Notes under the pieces: model-generated
The model's input: the letters and a program-made list of their open reading frames with translations, nothing else
Database searches by the model: none
What the model was told of the DNA's origin: nothing
Position numbers and translations under genes: made by a program
Assembly: GCF_000208925.1 (NCBI RefSeq)
Contig: NW_001914956.1
Span: 7,847 to 53,356 of the forward strand
Reading direction: 5' to 3'
Origin: Entamoeba histolytica HM-1:IMSS
Taxonomy: Eukaryota > Evosea > Mastigamoebida > Endamoebidae
DNA: 45,510 nt
Shown: in pieces, positions 28,220 through 36,423 of the stretch
Numbering within the stretch: the first letter of the stretch is position 1
Layout of the letters: the number at the start of each line of letters is the position of its first letter

Positions 28220-29986
28220 ATGATGCAAAGTAATATCTTGTTTCCTCGTCAAGGAAAGGACTTTCTATTTTTTATTCTTCTTTTTGTATCATTGGTAACT
28301 TTGGTAGTAGCTTCATTGTGTGTTTATGTAGGAATTTTTGTTCATCTTAATACTCGTATTGTTTGTCAGTTTATTTCATCTCATTTAATATAATTAACAA
28401 TGACATAGGAAGATCTTGAACAACCAACATATAACACTGTCAGTCAACTCCCAGTCAAATTCATTATTCCATGGGAAGCTTTAACCCCAGCCAAAGACCA
28501 AGGGTCTCGTTCAACTTGTTGGTCTTTTGTTACTTCTGGTTTCTTAGAGTCTGCCTATAATTCTGAGGCTAAAAAGAATCATGGTCATTCTTTAACTTCA
28601 TATGTTTCTTTTAGTGAACAAGTTTTTGGAATTAAAATGATTGATACATGTTCTGTACCTAATCCAAGTCCTTATTGTACAAATGGACAACGTTCTCATA
28701 ATGCCTCTGATGGACTTCCTGAGTGGTTATATTATTTTAAAGATGTAAACAATAAATGGGCAGTACCAGAAAATGCTTGTCCATATAAACCAACAGAAGA
28801 TCAATGGAATATTTGTCCAGAATTAAATAAGACATTAGAGTCAAATCCAGTACAATTTACTGTTAATAATATTACTACTGTATATTCTATTTCAGATGTA
28901 AAAAATTTACTTGTTAATACTAAATTACCTGTTACATGGACACATGGACTTTACAATAAAGTTTTTAGAACAAAATGTTCAAGACTTAGTGATCAAACAA
29001 AAAATGCAGATTGTGTTAATAAAAGAATTCCATGTGAAGGGGATTATTGTTATGAAATAGAAATATCATCATTTGATAATAATGGGGTATTTGATATTAC
29101 TGGAAAATCATATATTTCAGGAGTTCATTCTATGTTGATTGTTGGATGGAATGATGACTTTAGAATTAATAGAAATGCTCAACACCGTAAGATAAATGAA
29201 TATTCTAAAGGTGGATTTATTGTAAAGAATAGTTGGGGATTTACTGGACATAGTGCTGGGTATTGGATGTCTAATCATTCTACTGTTCAAGAAGATGCTC
29301 TTTGTCCTAATTTTGGAACTTATCAAAATTGGATTCCAATTGATTATGAATGTTTTAAACAATCAATGAACGCAACTGAATGTGCTAATGGATTTTATAG
29401 AATTGTTCAATTACAACGATATAATGATGGTACTATCTTAAAATGTTCTGAAATGGCAAAGAATATGGAATATGCTACAGCACTTGGATTCGATTATTGT
29501 GCAAGGGAAGAGAATAAAGGCAAAGAATTACGATTTGCTTTACAATCAGAAAAGAATGTTCAAGTGATTTATACATCTGCTCCAATGGTAAAAATAAGAT
29601 ATACTAATGCAGAAGAAGGTCAAGCAAAATTCTATCTTATGGTATGGGAAGATGGGTCAAATACAGTAGAAGAAATTATTACTGATCCAACAACATATCA
29701 AGAATTAGAGAAGTTATTTGTTCCAGTAGTATCAGTAGAGAATACTAAATATTGTGGATATTATTTTATTCCTTATGATGTCTTTAAATTTGGTAACTCA
29801 AGATTTTTGAATTATGGGGATGACACTATTGCATTTAGTTCATTTAATATAACATTCGATAAAACATCATTCTTAGATGAAAAGAATGGTGGGTATAACT
29901 ATTCTGCTTTAGAAAAAGAAGTGCAAATTAATAAATTTACACCATTAGATTTTAAAGGACCGTATATTATGAATATTCCACAATAA
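28220..29986 (+). CDS. CP-C-type membrane-anchored papain-like cysteine protease, two exons
   Basis: C1-family peptidase of the Entamoeba clade C: an N-terminal signal anchor and no classical ERFNIN pro-region. Spliced model join(28220..28360, 28409..29986), 572 aa. Exon 1 encodes a short basic cytosolic end and a transmembrane helix (about 15-41). The catalytic set is complete: oxyanion Q78, nucleophile C84 (QGSRSTCWSF), H287 (GVHSMLIVGW) and N321 (VKNSWG). Several N-glycosylation sequons and paired cysteines suit a luminal or extracellular domain. The C-terminal 190 residues extend past the protease fold, a long tail typical of clade C. The ORF beginning at 28637 lacks the nucleophile; the intron-spliced model supplies it. 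Expected location is the surface or a lysosome-like membrane. Confidence 0.9.
28361..28408 (+). other. Intron (48 nt) in the CP-C protease gene
   Basis: GTTTGTCAGT at the start and ATGACATAG at the end, phase 0. It separates the membrane-anchor exon from the protease exon. Confidence 0.85.
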
Positions 29987-30050
29987 TTCATTTTTTTTTT
30001 TATTTTAAATTAATTTTCTTATATATTAAGAAAAAAGAATTAAATTATGT

Positions 30051-30560
30051 TTAAATCATATCATATGAATGTTTAAGATCACCAAACTTATCCATTACAT
30101 TATGTGCTTGTTTGTGAAGTTTAAAAAATTTCTTTTCTACTTTCCATAAACGATTATGAGATGGTCTATCTTCTAAACTCATCTTTTGTAATGTAAGTGC
30201 TAATTGCTTTTGGTATTTTTTAACAAGTTTTTTATGTTCGTTGGTTGGTACTTTCTTGTTTTGTTTTTTATTTGTTTTAACTTCCTTCTTATTTTGTTCC
30301 TTCTTTCCTGGTTTAGTAACGTTTAATTCTTTCTTTTCTTTGTTAAGAACTGGAGTTGTAATATTTGCTGGTTTTGTTTCGTTCATTGGTTTTTTAATAG
30401 TCAATGGCTGTGTAACATTCAATGGTTTTGTTCCATTTATTGGCTTTGCTTCTTTTAATGGTGTTTGTGTTTTCTTTGATTGAACAACTGGAGTTGTTGT
30501 AGGTGTTTTAACAGCAGCAAAACACACAGCAAAAATCATAACAAATAAAATAGCTTTCAT
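30051..30560 (-). CDS. Lysine-rich secreted protein with N-glycosylation-rich repeats
   Basis: 169 aa. A clear signal peptide (about residues 1-16, MKAILFVMIFAVCFAA) precedes a low-complexity segment (about 17-85) built on degenerate K-P-x-N-x-T units. It contains at least four N-glycosylation sequons (NGT, NVT, NET, NIT) and many Pro/Thr. A Lys-rich stretch (about 75-115) and a helical basic/acidic C-terminus follow. There is no membrane span or GPI signal, so it is probably secreted or luminal. Function unknown. A minus-strand GAACTT lies 25 bp upstream of the ATG. Confidence 0.7.
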   Translation of the reverse strand: MKAILFVMIFAVCFAAVKTPTTTPVVQSKKTQTPLKEAKPINGTKPLNVTQPLTIKKPMNETKPANITTPVLNKEKKELNVTKPGKKEQNKKEVKTNKKQNKKVPTNEHKKLVKKYQKQLALTLQKMSLEDRPSHNRLWKVEKKFFKLHKQAHNVMDKFGDLKHSYDMI

Positions 30561-30584
30561 GATAAAAAATAATATAATAATTTT

Positions 30585-30590
30585 AAGTTC
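30585..30590 (-). promoter_or_regulatory. GAAC-type core promoter element (minus strand)
   Basis: GAACTT on the minus strand in AAAAAGAACTTAAAATTA, upstream of the lysine-rich secreted protein ATG at 30560. Confidence 0.5.
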
Positions 30591-30745
30591 TTTTTTATTT
30601 TTATTTTTGTAATTGAAAAAAAATTTTTTTTATTTTGGAATAAATAACATAAATAAAAAACAAATTTCTAAAAATAGCTTATAACTAAAACGAAAAAAAA
30701 TTTTCGTTGTTTTATGACGTTTTTTTCGGTTTTTTATGAAGTTTT

Positions 30746-30766
30746 GAACAAAGAAAAGTATTTAAG
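30746..30766 (+). promoter_or_regulatory. GAAC and TATA-like core promoter of the flavoprotein gene
   Basis: GAACA (30746-30750) is followed by GTATTTAAG (30758-30766), close to the Entamoeba TATA-like consensus GTATTTAAA, about 35 bp before ATG 30801. Confidence 0.5.
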
Positions 30767-30800
30767 AATCTGATCTTTCAAACTGTAAAACATTAAAAGA

Positions 30801-31388
30801 ATGACAAAACAAATTAAGGTATTATTGATTAATGGAAGCCCAAGAGAAAATGGTAATACTTTTACCATGTTAAGTTGGGTAAAAGAAGGACTAGAAAAGG
30901 AAGGAATTAATACTGAAATTTATCAACTTGGAAAGAAAGATATTAAAACATGCAAATCTTGTTGGGGTTGTATGAAAACTGGAAAGTGTTGGCAAAAGGA
31001 TCCTGTGATGGATGAACTACTTGAAAAAATAGTTGCTGCAGATGGAATTATTATTGGAAGTCCAACATATTATGCTGATGTACCTGGTGTTGTTAAGACA
31101 TTTATAGATAGAACAGTACCATTGTCTGTTAAAAGTAGAGCACTGAATAGAAAAGTAGGAGCAGCAGTTGTTATGGCAAGAAGAGGAGGAGCTATTCATG
31201 TCTATGATACTATCAACCATTGGTTTGGAATCAATGGTATGATTACTATTGGATCAACTTATTGGAATGATGGATATAATCCAAACGTCACTGATCAACA
31301 TGAAGTAGAAAAAGATGATGAAGCTAAAAATACAATGAAGAATTTAGCAGAGAATATGGCATTTGTTCTTAAGAGAATAGTTGAGTAA
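30801..31388 (+). CDS. Iron-sulfur flavoprotein (flavodoxin-like, NADPH-dependent FMN reductase family)
   Basis: 195 aa, cytosolic electron carrier or reductase. The FMN phosphate loop is NGSPRENGNT (about residues 11-20). The flavodoxin fold contains GIIIGSPTYYADVPGVVKTF, and a compact cysteine cluster C51, C54, C57, C63 (CX2CX2CX5C) is expected to hold a 4Fe-4S centre. This is the iron-sulfur flavoprotein type known from methanogenic archaea and anaerobic bacteria, and probably was acquired by an Entamoeba ancestor through lateral transfer. A role in oxygen or nitro-compound reduction in this microaerophile is an inference. It is complete and single exon, with ATG 30801 and host-like AT-rich codon use. 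Confidence 0.9.
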   Translation: MTKQIKVLLINGSPRENGNTFTMLSWVKEGLEKEGINTEIYQLGKKDIKTCKSCWGCMKTGKCWQKDPVMDELLEKIVAADGIIIGSPTYYADVPGVVKTFIDRTVPLSVKSRALNRKVGAAVVMARRGGAIHVYDTINHWFGINGMITIGSTYWNDGYNPNVTDQHEVEKDDEAKNTMKNLAENMAFVLKRIVE

Positions 31389-31460
31389 TAATTAAGTGGC
31401 TGTTACTAAGAATAAGTGAAGTTAAATTAACTTTTTTCTTTTTTGTTTTTTTTTCAGAAA

Positions 31461-31466
31461 GAACTT
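31461..31466 (+). promoter_or_regulatory. GAAC-type core promoter element
   Basis: GAACTT in AGAAAGAACTTAAAAAG, 21 bp before ATG 31487. Confidence 0.5.
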
Positions 31467-31486
31467 AAAAAGTATAAGAAGAAAAG

Positions 31487-33097
31487 ATGACAATTCTTGA
31501 AAAGGTTTATTTAGCAAATGTTTTATTATATTTTTCTGATTATGTTGACTTCCTTCAATTTTCTTTTATTAATTCAAAATGTCAAGACACATTACATATT
31601 ATAAAACAATTTCCTTATGGAATAAAATTAAGTAAAAAACTTTATCAAGTTTTCAAAATGAATAAAAAAGTTAATAAAATACTTGATATTATCCCAAACA
31701 TTGAAAGTATAACTGTTCCCAATGTATTATATGTTTCAATAATTAATAAAAATATTCAACAATTAGGGATTGAAAGAATAACTGTTCCACAGATTATTCA
31801 ATTAAAACAATATGATAGTATAGTTTCAATAAAAATAATTATAGGTTATAACGAGTTTATAGATTTAACACCATATCATCAATTAAAACGAATTTATATT
31901 GTTGATATAAATAATACAGATGAGGCAATGTTTATTCTTGATCACCTTAAACGATATTTATTTTTTCGATATAAATCAGTTGGCTTTTCTGTTCAAAAAA
32001 TATATGATAGATTAAAAGATTGTGATATTGAAAAGATTATTTTTGATATTATAAGTGATGAAGATAACAATATTTCAAAATCAATTCTTCGTAGATTACC
32101 TCATGTATTTTTTTATAAAAGAGTATTTTCTGGTAATGATACAGACTTTCAGTTATTCACTTATCATGGAAAAAATTTAAAAGTTATAAATGAATCAAGA
32201 AATTTAACTACACAATTTAATGCATTATACTTTCCTTCTAAATTATCTTTTAAAACAATCCCCTCTTATATTCAAAATTTTACTCAATTAACTTCTATAT
32301 CAAGTGATTATTGTGATATATCTAATCTTCCAAATAATATACTCTCTTTTAAAACAATGTCATATAATCAATTAATGTTTCCACAAACATTAAATTCATT
32401 AACACTTAGATTATACAAAAATATTAATATACCTTCAACTTTAACATCTTTATTCTTAGAAGATATAACAATTCCATTAAAATGTGAAGATGAAGAAACA
32501 TCAAATTGTTTTAATTTAATAAAATGTTCATTACTTAAAGAATTAAAGATTCAATGTTATGACATTGAATTCACAAGTTTAAAGTCATTACAACATTTAA
32601 CTAAGATAAATATTATTAGAAAATATCCATCATGTATTTCATATAATAATCAATTATTCCCATTAAAACTTCAAGAATTAAAATGTGATGAATTACTTTT
32701 ACCAAAAAAACTTAGAATTAAAAAATTAATTATTGATTGTTCTTCTACTTCAAGAATCAATTTAATTCAATACAATTCATTAACTTCATTAAAAATATAT
32801 TCTCTCTGTCATAAAAATATTCTTCTTCCATTTTCATTAATAAAAATTCATTTAAATAATTTATATAATAGAATTGAAACTTTAAATTTATCAGATGAAC
32901 CTTCTTTAAATCAAATTATTATAGAAAATTGTAAAGCTCAATTATTTATGAAATTACCAGAAGATTTTGATTTATTATGTATTATCAACTCAAGTAATTG
33001 TATGTTAACATCAGTATCAAATATTAATAAAGTACTTATTCATTCATCTTTAATAGATACTTCTAGAATTTATAGTAATATAACAATTACTAATTAA
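31487..33097 (+). CDS. F-box-like / leucine-rich-repeat protein
   Basis: 536 aa. Residues about 1-45 resemble the F-box-like start of the Entamoeba LRR family (LEKVYLANVLLYFSDYVDFL). Many degenerate leucine-rich repeats follow through the rest, with periodic L-x-x-L spacing and phrases such as LPNNILSFKTM, LTSLFLEDITIPL, LKELKIQCYDIEF and LTSLKIYSLCHKNILLP. There is no signal peptide or membrane span. A role as a cytosolic binding scaffold or ubiquitin-ligase adaptor would be an inference. It is single exon, and its end faces the RapGAP gene 45 bp away. Confidence 0.7.
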   Translation: MTILEKVYLANVLLYFSDYVDFLQFSFINSKCQDTLHIIKQFPYGIKLSKKLYQVFKMNKKVNKILDIIPNIESITVPNVLYVSIINKNIQQLGIERITVPQIIQLKQYDSIVSIKIIIGYNEFIDLTPYHQLKRIYIVDINNTDEAMFILDHLKRYLFFRYKSVGFSVQKIYDRLKDCDIEKIIFDIISDEDNNISKSILRRLPHVFFYKRVFSGNDTDFQLFTYHGKNLKVINESRNLTTQFNALYFPSKLSFKTIPSYIQNFTQLTSISSDYCDISNLPNNILSFKTMSYNQLMFPQTLNSLTLRLYKNINIPSTLTSLFLEDITIPLKCEDEETSNCFNLIKCSLLKELKIQCYDIEFTSLKSLQHLTKINIIRKYPSCISYNNQLFPLKLQELKCDELLLPKKLRIKKLIIDCSSTSRINLIQYNSLTSLKIYSLCHKNILLPFSLIKIHLNNLYNRIETLNLSDEPSLNQIIIENCKAQLFMKLPEDFDLLCIINSSNCMLTSVSNINKVLIHSSLIDTSRIYSNITITN

Positions 33098-33142
33098 CAA
33101 CTTCTTACAAATAAATTAATTCAATTTAATTTTAAACAAGAG

Positions 33143-35023
33143 TTATTGGGAAGATGTCACAATGTGTTTAAGTAATCTCTCATTTGAATGAATCATTCTT
33201 TCAATAAATGGACTACAATTAATAGCAGTTCTATCTCCATTTATCAATTTTCTGATAAGGAAATCAGAGAATTCAATAGAATGACAATACCATTTATCTT
33301 CAATAAAAGGAGGAAATGGTTTAATGCATGACTTACACACAACATTAATTTTATATCTTTCATTTAATGAGTCATTACTTTCTGGTGTGACTACAATAAA
33401 TATATGATTAAAATTTGAACTAATAACTCGTGGATCAAAGCAGTCATGTTCATCATTTTGTTCTTTAAATATAATAACAACTATATCATTTCCAATAAAC
33501 CTTTTTCTTTCAAGTTGTTCTTCTCCATTATAATAAGGAAGTAATGGGGCAACATGATATACAATTTCAAAATTAAATTTATCATAATATTGGTAATACA
33601 TAAACTCACCTGTTTTACCATTAATAGTATCAAGTCCTCCACTGAAATTTTGCCATCCTTTTAATGGTTTTTTGGTTCCAATTAAATTCATAAATTTCCA
33701 AAATGCTGGTGAACATTCATTATTTTCATATGCTTCTTCTTCACTTCTTTGATTATTTTTCATATAGATAACCCCAAATTTATATTGAGTCACAACTAAT
33801 TTAGATTCAAAAAGTAAAAGTTCTTCTTGAAACTTTATTTTTGGTTTTAGTTTAATTGGTTTTTCTTTAAATCCATTTACAGTTTGCCACCATTTAGAAC
33901 ATTCATCATCGTTAGTTAATAGTACTCTATGAATTCCTTTATTATTAAAAACAATAATAAATTGAAGAAACAAAATTTTTTGATAACATAAAATAGTTAC
34001 ATTGTCACGAAAAACATAAAACTGAGTTTGAGCTAAAAAATAAATATTTTCTTTTTATTCCGACTTATTCAATAAAAAGAAATTAGAAAACAAACATTTA
34101 CCAAAAAATAATTCTTTGAAGAATTTATAATTATCATCAATATTAATTATTTCATATTGATTTAAATCAGTTTTATCTGAAATAGAATTATTATTTAATT
34201 CAATATGATAATTAGGAGATAAATCTTCATCAATAATATTAAATGGATGATAAACATTATCTGTCCATAATTCTTCAGGTAATAATAAACTAGACCAACA
34301 ATCATAAGTTTTATGTTTATGTTGAATAGATGAATCTATAAAAACTTTAAAAGAAGACTGTGTTTTAATTAATCTTTTATTTGGATAAACAAGACTAGGA
34401 ATTAAAGAAGAATAAATAGGAATACTTTGATTTGAAAATATAATTTCAATTTCTTTTTCATAAGATAAATTTTGTTCATTTTCAATAAATCCTATACCCA
34501 AAGAGTCTTGAATATTACTTATTAATTGATTATCTTCTTTTTCAAAAGAAGAGATTTTAGTATATTTATTAAGATTAATAAAAGACCTTCTACTAATTTT
34601 AGATAATTGTACTGTTTTACAACTTTCTTTTTCTTTTACTTCTGACGATTTACTTCCACCAAAAAATTTTTGAATTGATTTAACTTCTTTTGTTCCTTTA
34701 TAAATTTTACTTTCTGTAAGAGAATTTGTTTCAGAAGTTGGCATTGTTTCTGATGACTTTCTACTATCTAAATCTAATTCTACTTTTAAAGAACCAGGTT
34801 GTTTAACTAAATGTTCTGAAGAAAGAGAAGGATGAATTTGATTTAATGGACGTTGTTGAGTAGTAGTAATTGAACAAGAAATAGGAGTACTTGGTTCAGA
34901 ACGAGTTACTGAAGAAATAGTTGGTGATTCTTTTCTAAAAAATGAATGAGTTGATGCTCTCTTTTTTTTATCGTTTGATGCTTTTGTAAAAAAAGAGAAC
35001 CTACGTCTCGGAGTTTCACTCAT
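33143..35023 (-). CDS. Rap/Ran-GAP domain protein, two exons
   Basis: GTPase-activating protein for Rap-like GTPases. Spliced model complement(join(33143..34032, 34096..35023)), 605 aa. The N-terminal 200 residues are Ser/Thr-rich, basic and apparently disordered. A helical/beta N-domain follows, then the GAP domain at about 420-590. Signatures there are FSGGLDTINGKTGEFMYYQY, FEIVYHVAPLLPYY and the catalytic helix RKRFIGNDIVVIIF, which carries the Asn thumb (GND) used instead of an arginine finger. Unspliced this appears as two ORFs; the intron joins them in frame (GK-S-QTQFYVFRD). The start is ATG at 35023-35021; the reading frame extends further upstream only to a GTG. Confidence 0.88.
34033..34095 (-). 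other. Intron (63 nt) in the RapGAP gene
   Basis: On the minus strand GTTTGTTTTC at 34095 and TTTTTTAG ending at 34033, phase 1 (T + CT gives Ser). It contains in-frame stops that would otherwise end the first ORF at 34055. Confidence 0.85.
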
Positions 35024-35050
35024 ACAAGCAGTAATATAAAACACTAATTT

Positions 35051-35056
35051 AAGTTC
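35051..35056 (-). promoter_or_regulatory. GAAC-type core promoter element (minus strand)
   Basis: GAACTT on the minus strand, 28 bp upstream of the RapGAP ATG at 35023. Confidence 0.5.
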
Positions 35057-35243
35057 TTTTATCCTTCTTTTGTATTTTGTTAATTAAAAATTAAATAAAA
35101 TAAGAAATAGAACTTTATCAGAGCATTTGAACGAAAGTCATTAGATTCATTAGATAGAAAAGAGAAGGATAGTTTTCGTTATCATTTGGCTGATACTTTA
35201 ATAAAAAGTAAAAATTGTTTCAAATTATTAGTCAAATAGAAAA

Positions 35244-35249
35244 GAACTA
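35244..35249 (+). promoter_or_regulatory. GAAC-type core promoter element
   Basis: GAACTA in AAAAGAACTAAAAAAG, 13 bp before ATG 35262. Confidence 0.5.
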
Positions 35250-35261
35250 AAAAAGAATTTT

Positions 35262-36101
35262 ATGGATGGAAATTATTTGAGACGAGTAACACAAAAAGTT
35301 CAAGAAATTAATAATTTAATTTTTGACATTAAAATTCTTAATTACACTGGAACTGTTAAAGAAGAAGTTAATGATTTTAAAAGAAGAATTGATTTATTAG
35401 AATTAAAAATAAAAGCATTACCTAAAGATGATAATGAATATGAACAATCAAGTGATATAAGTGATTTTGAAAATGAATTAGAAATAATTGAAAATGAATT
35501 AAACATTTTATATCAATTAGAAAAAGAAAAAACAAATATTTGTTTTGGAATAATAAGTACTGAAATTTATGAGATTATTCCACGATGTGCACCAAAATTG
35601 AGAATAGATATTGCTGGTGGTCAAAACTATGATGGAGTTAATGCTTTAACTTTTTATTCTAATGATCAAGAAAATCAAATGTTTCAATTAATTAAATGTA
35701 AAGAACCTGGACATACTTGTTGTGTTTTAATTCGTGCTGTTCATAGTGGTAAGTTTTTAGGTAGAGAAGATGGTAAAAATTATTTTGGTGTTAATGTTTG
35801 TCAAACAAATGCTAATCCTAATGATGAAACTAATCATTGGTTTATTGAATCATTTGGTAAAGGTGTATATATTATCATTTGTTCTCATGCTAATCTTGCT
35901 CTTGATATTAAAGGTGGTAGTGACAAATCTGAAACTAATGTTATTTGTTGGGAAAGACATGAAGAGTTAAATCAACAATTTATATTACAACCAATTGACC
36001 CAATTAAAAGTGAACTTTTTAGAAGAAAGTTACTTGAAATAAAACCATCAACAGAGTCACTTCCTTTTTTTTCATCAGTTAAACAATGGTTTCAAAAATA
36101 A
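35262..36101 (+). CDS. Coiled coil + ricin-type beta-trefoil (lectin-like) protein
   Basis: 279 aa, cytosolic (no signal peptide). The N-terminal third (about 1-95) is a charged coiled coil. Residues about 98-255 form a ricin-B-type beta-trefoil with three similar repeats. The clearest ends LALDIKGGSDKSETNVICW then QQFILQP, where Phe replaces Trp of the QxW motif. Earlier units read LRIDIAGGQNYDGV and GKFLGREDGKNYFGV. Only the sugar-binding-type fold is present, with no enzymatic domain. Without a signal peptide its ligand may be intracellular, or the trefoil may serve protein binding. Single exon, with a GAAC element 13 bp before ATG. Confidence 0.8.
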   Translation: MDGNYLRRVTQKVQEINNLIFDIKILNYTGTVKEEVNDFKRRIDLLELKIKALPKDDNEYEQSSDISDFENELEIIENELNILYQLEKEKTNICFGIISTEIYEIIPRCAPKLRIDIAGGQNYDGVNALTFYSNDQENQMFQLIKCKEPGHTCCVLIRAVHSGKFLGREDGKNYFGVNVCQTNANPNDETNHWFIESFGKGVYIIICSHANLALDIKGGSDKSETNVICWERHEELNQQFILQPIDPIKSELFRRKLLEIKPSTESLPFFSSVKQWFQK

Positions 36102-36423
36102 ATTTATTACCTTCATTAATTCTTTTTTTTTAATTTTTTATTTAAAAGAAAAGAGATCAGACAAATACAAATGTTATCCTCAGAAGTCAGTGTCTAACAT
36201 GGAAGTCATCACTTCATTTTAATTAAATTTTCTTTTTATAAACTTTAATATAATTAAAGTATACTTAAAAATTATGGAATTTTAAGGGTTAAATATTATT
36301 TAATAAAAAATTTTGTTATTTATATCAATAAAAAATAATACTTTTAAAAATAGTAAAAAGAACTTAAAAAAAAAAAATTAAAATAAAAAGAAAAAAAAGT
36401 CAACTTAAAAATTACTCCCTAAA
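36102..36423. other. Intergenic region, 0.32 kb
   Basis: AT-rich, with a poly-T tract just after the upstream stop and poly-A runs before the next gene. The only recognisable element is GAACTT at 36360-36365. Confidence 0.5.
36360..36365 (+). promoter_or_regulatory. GAAC-type core promoter element
   Basis: GAACTT in AAAAAGAACTTAAAAAAA, 58 bp before ATG 36424, farther away than in most genes here. Confidence 0.4.
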
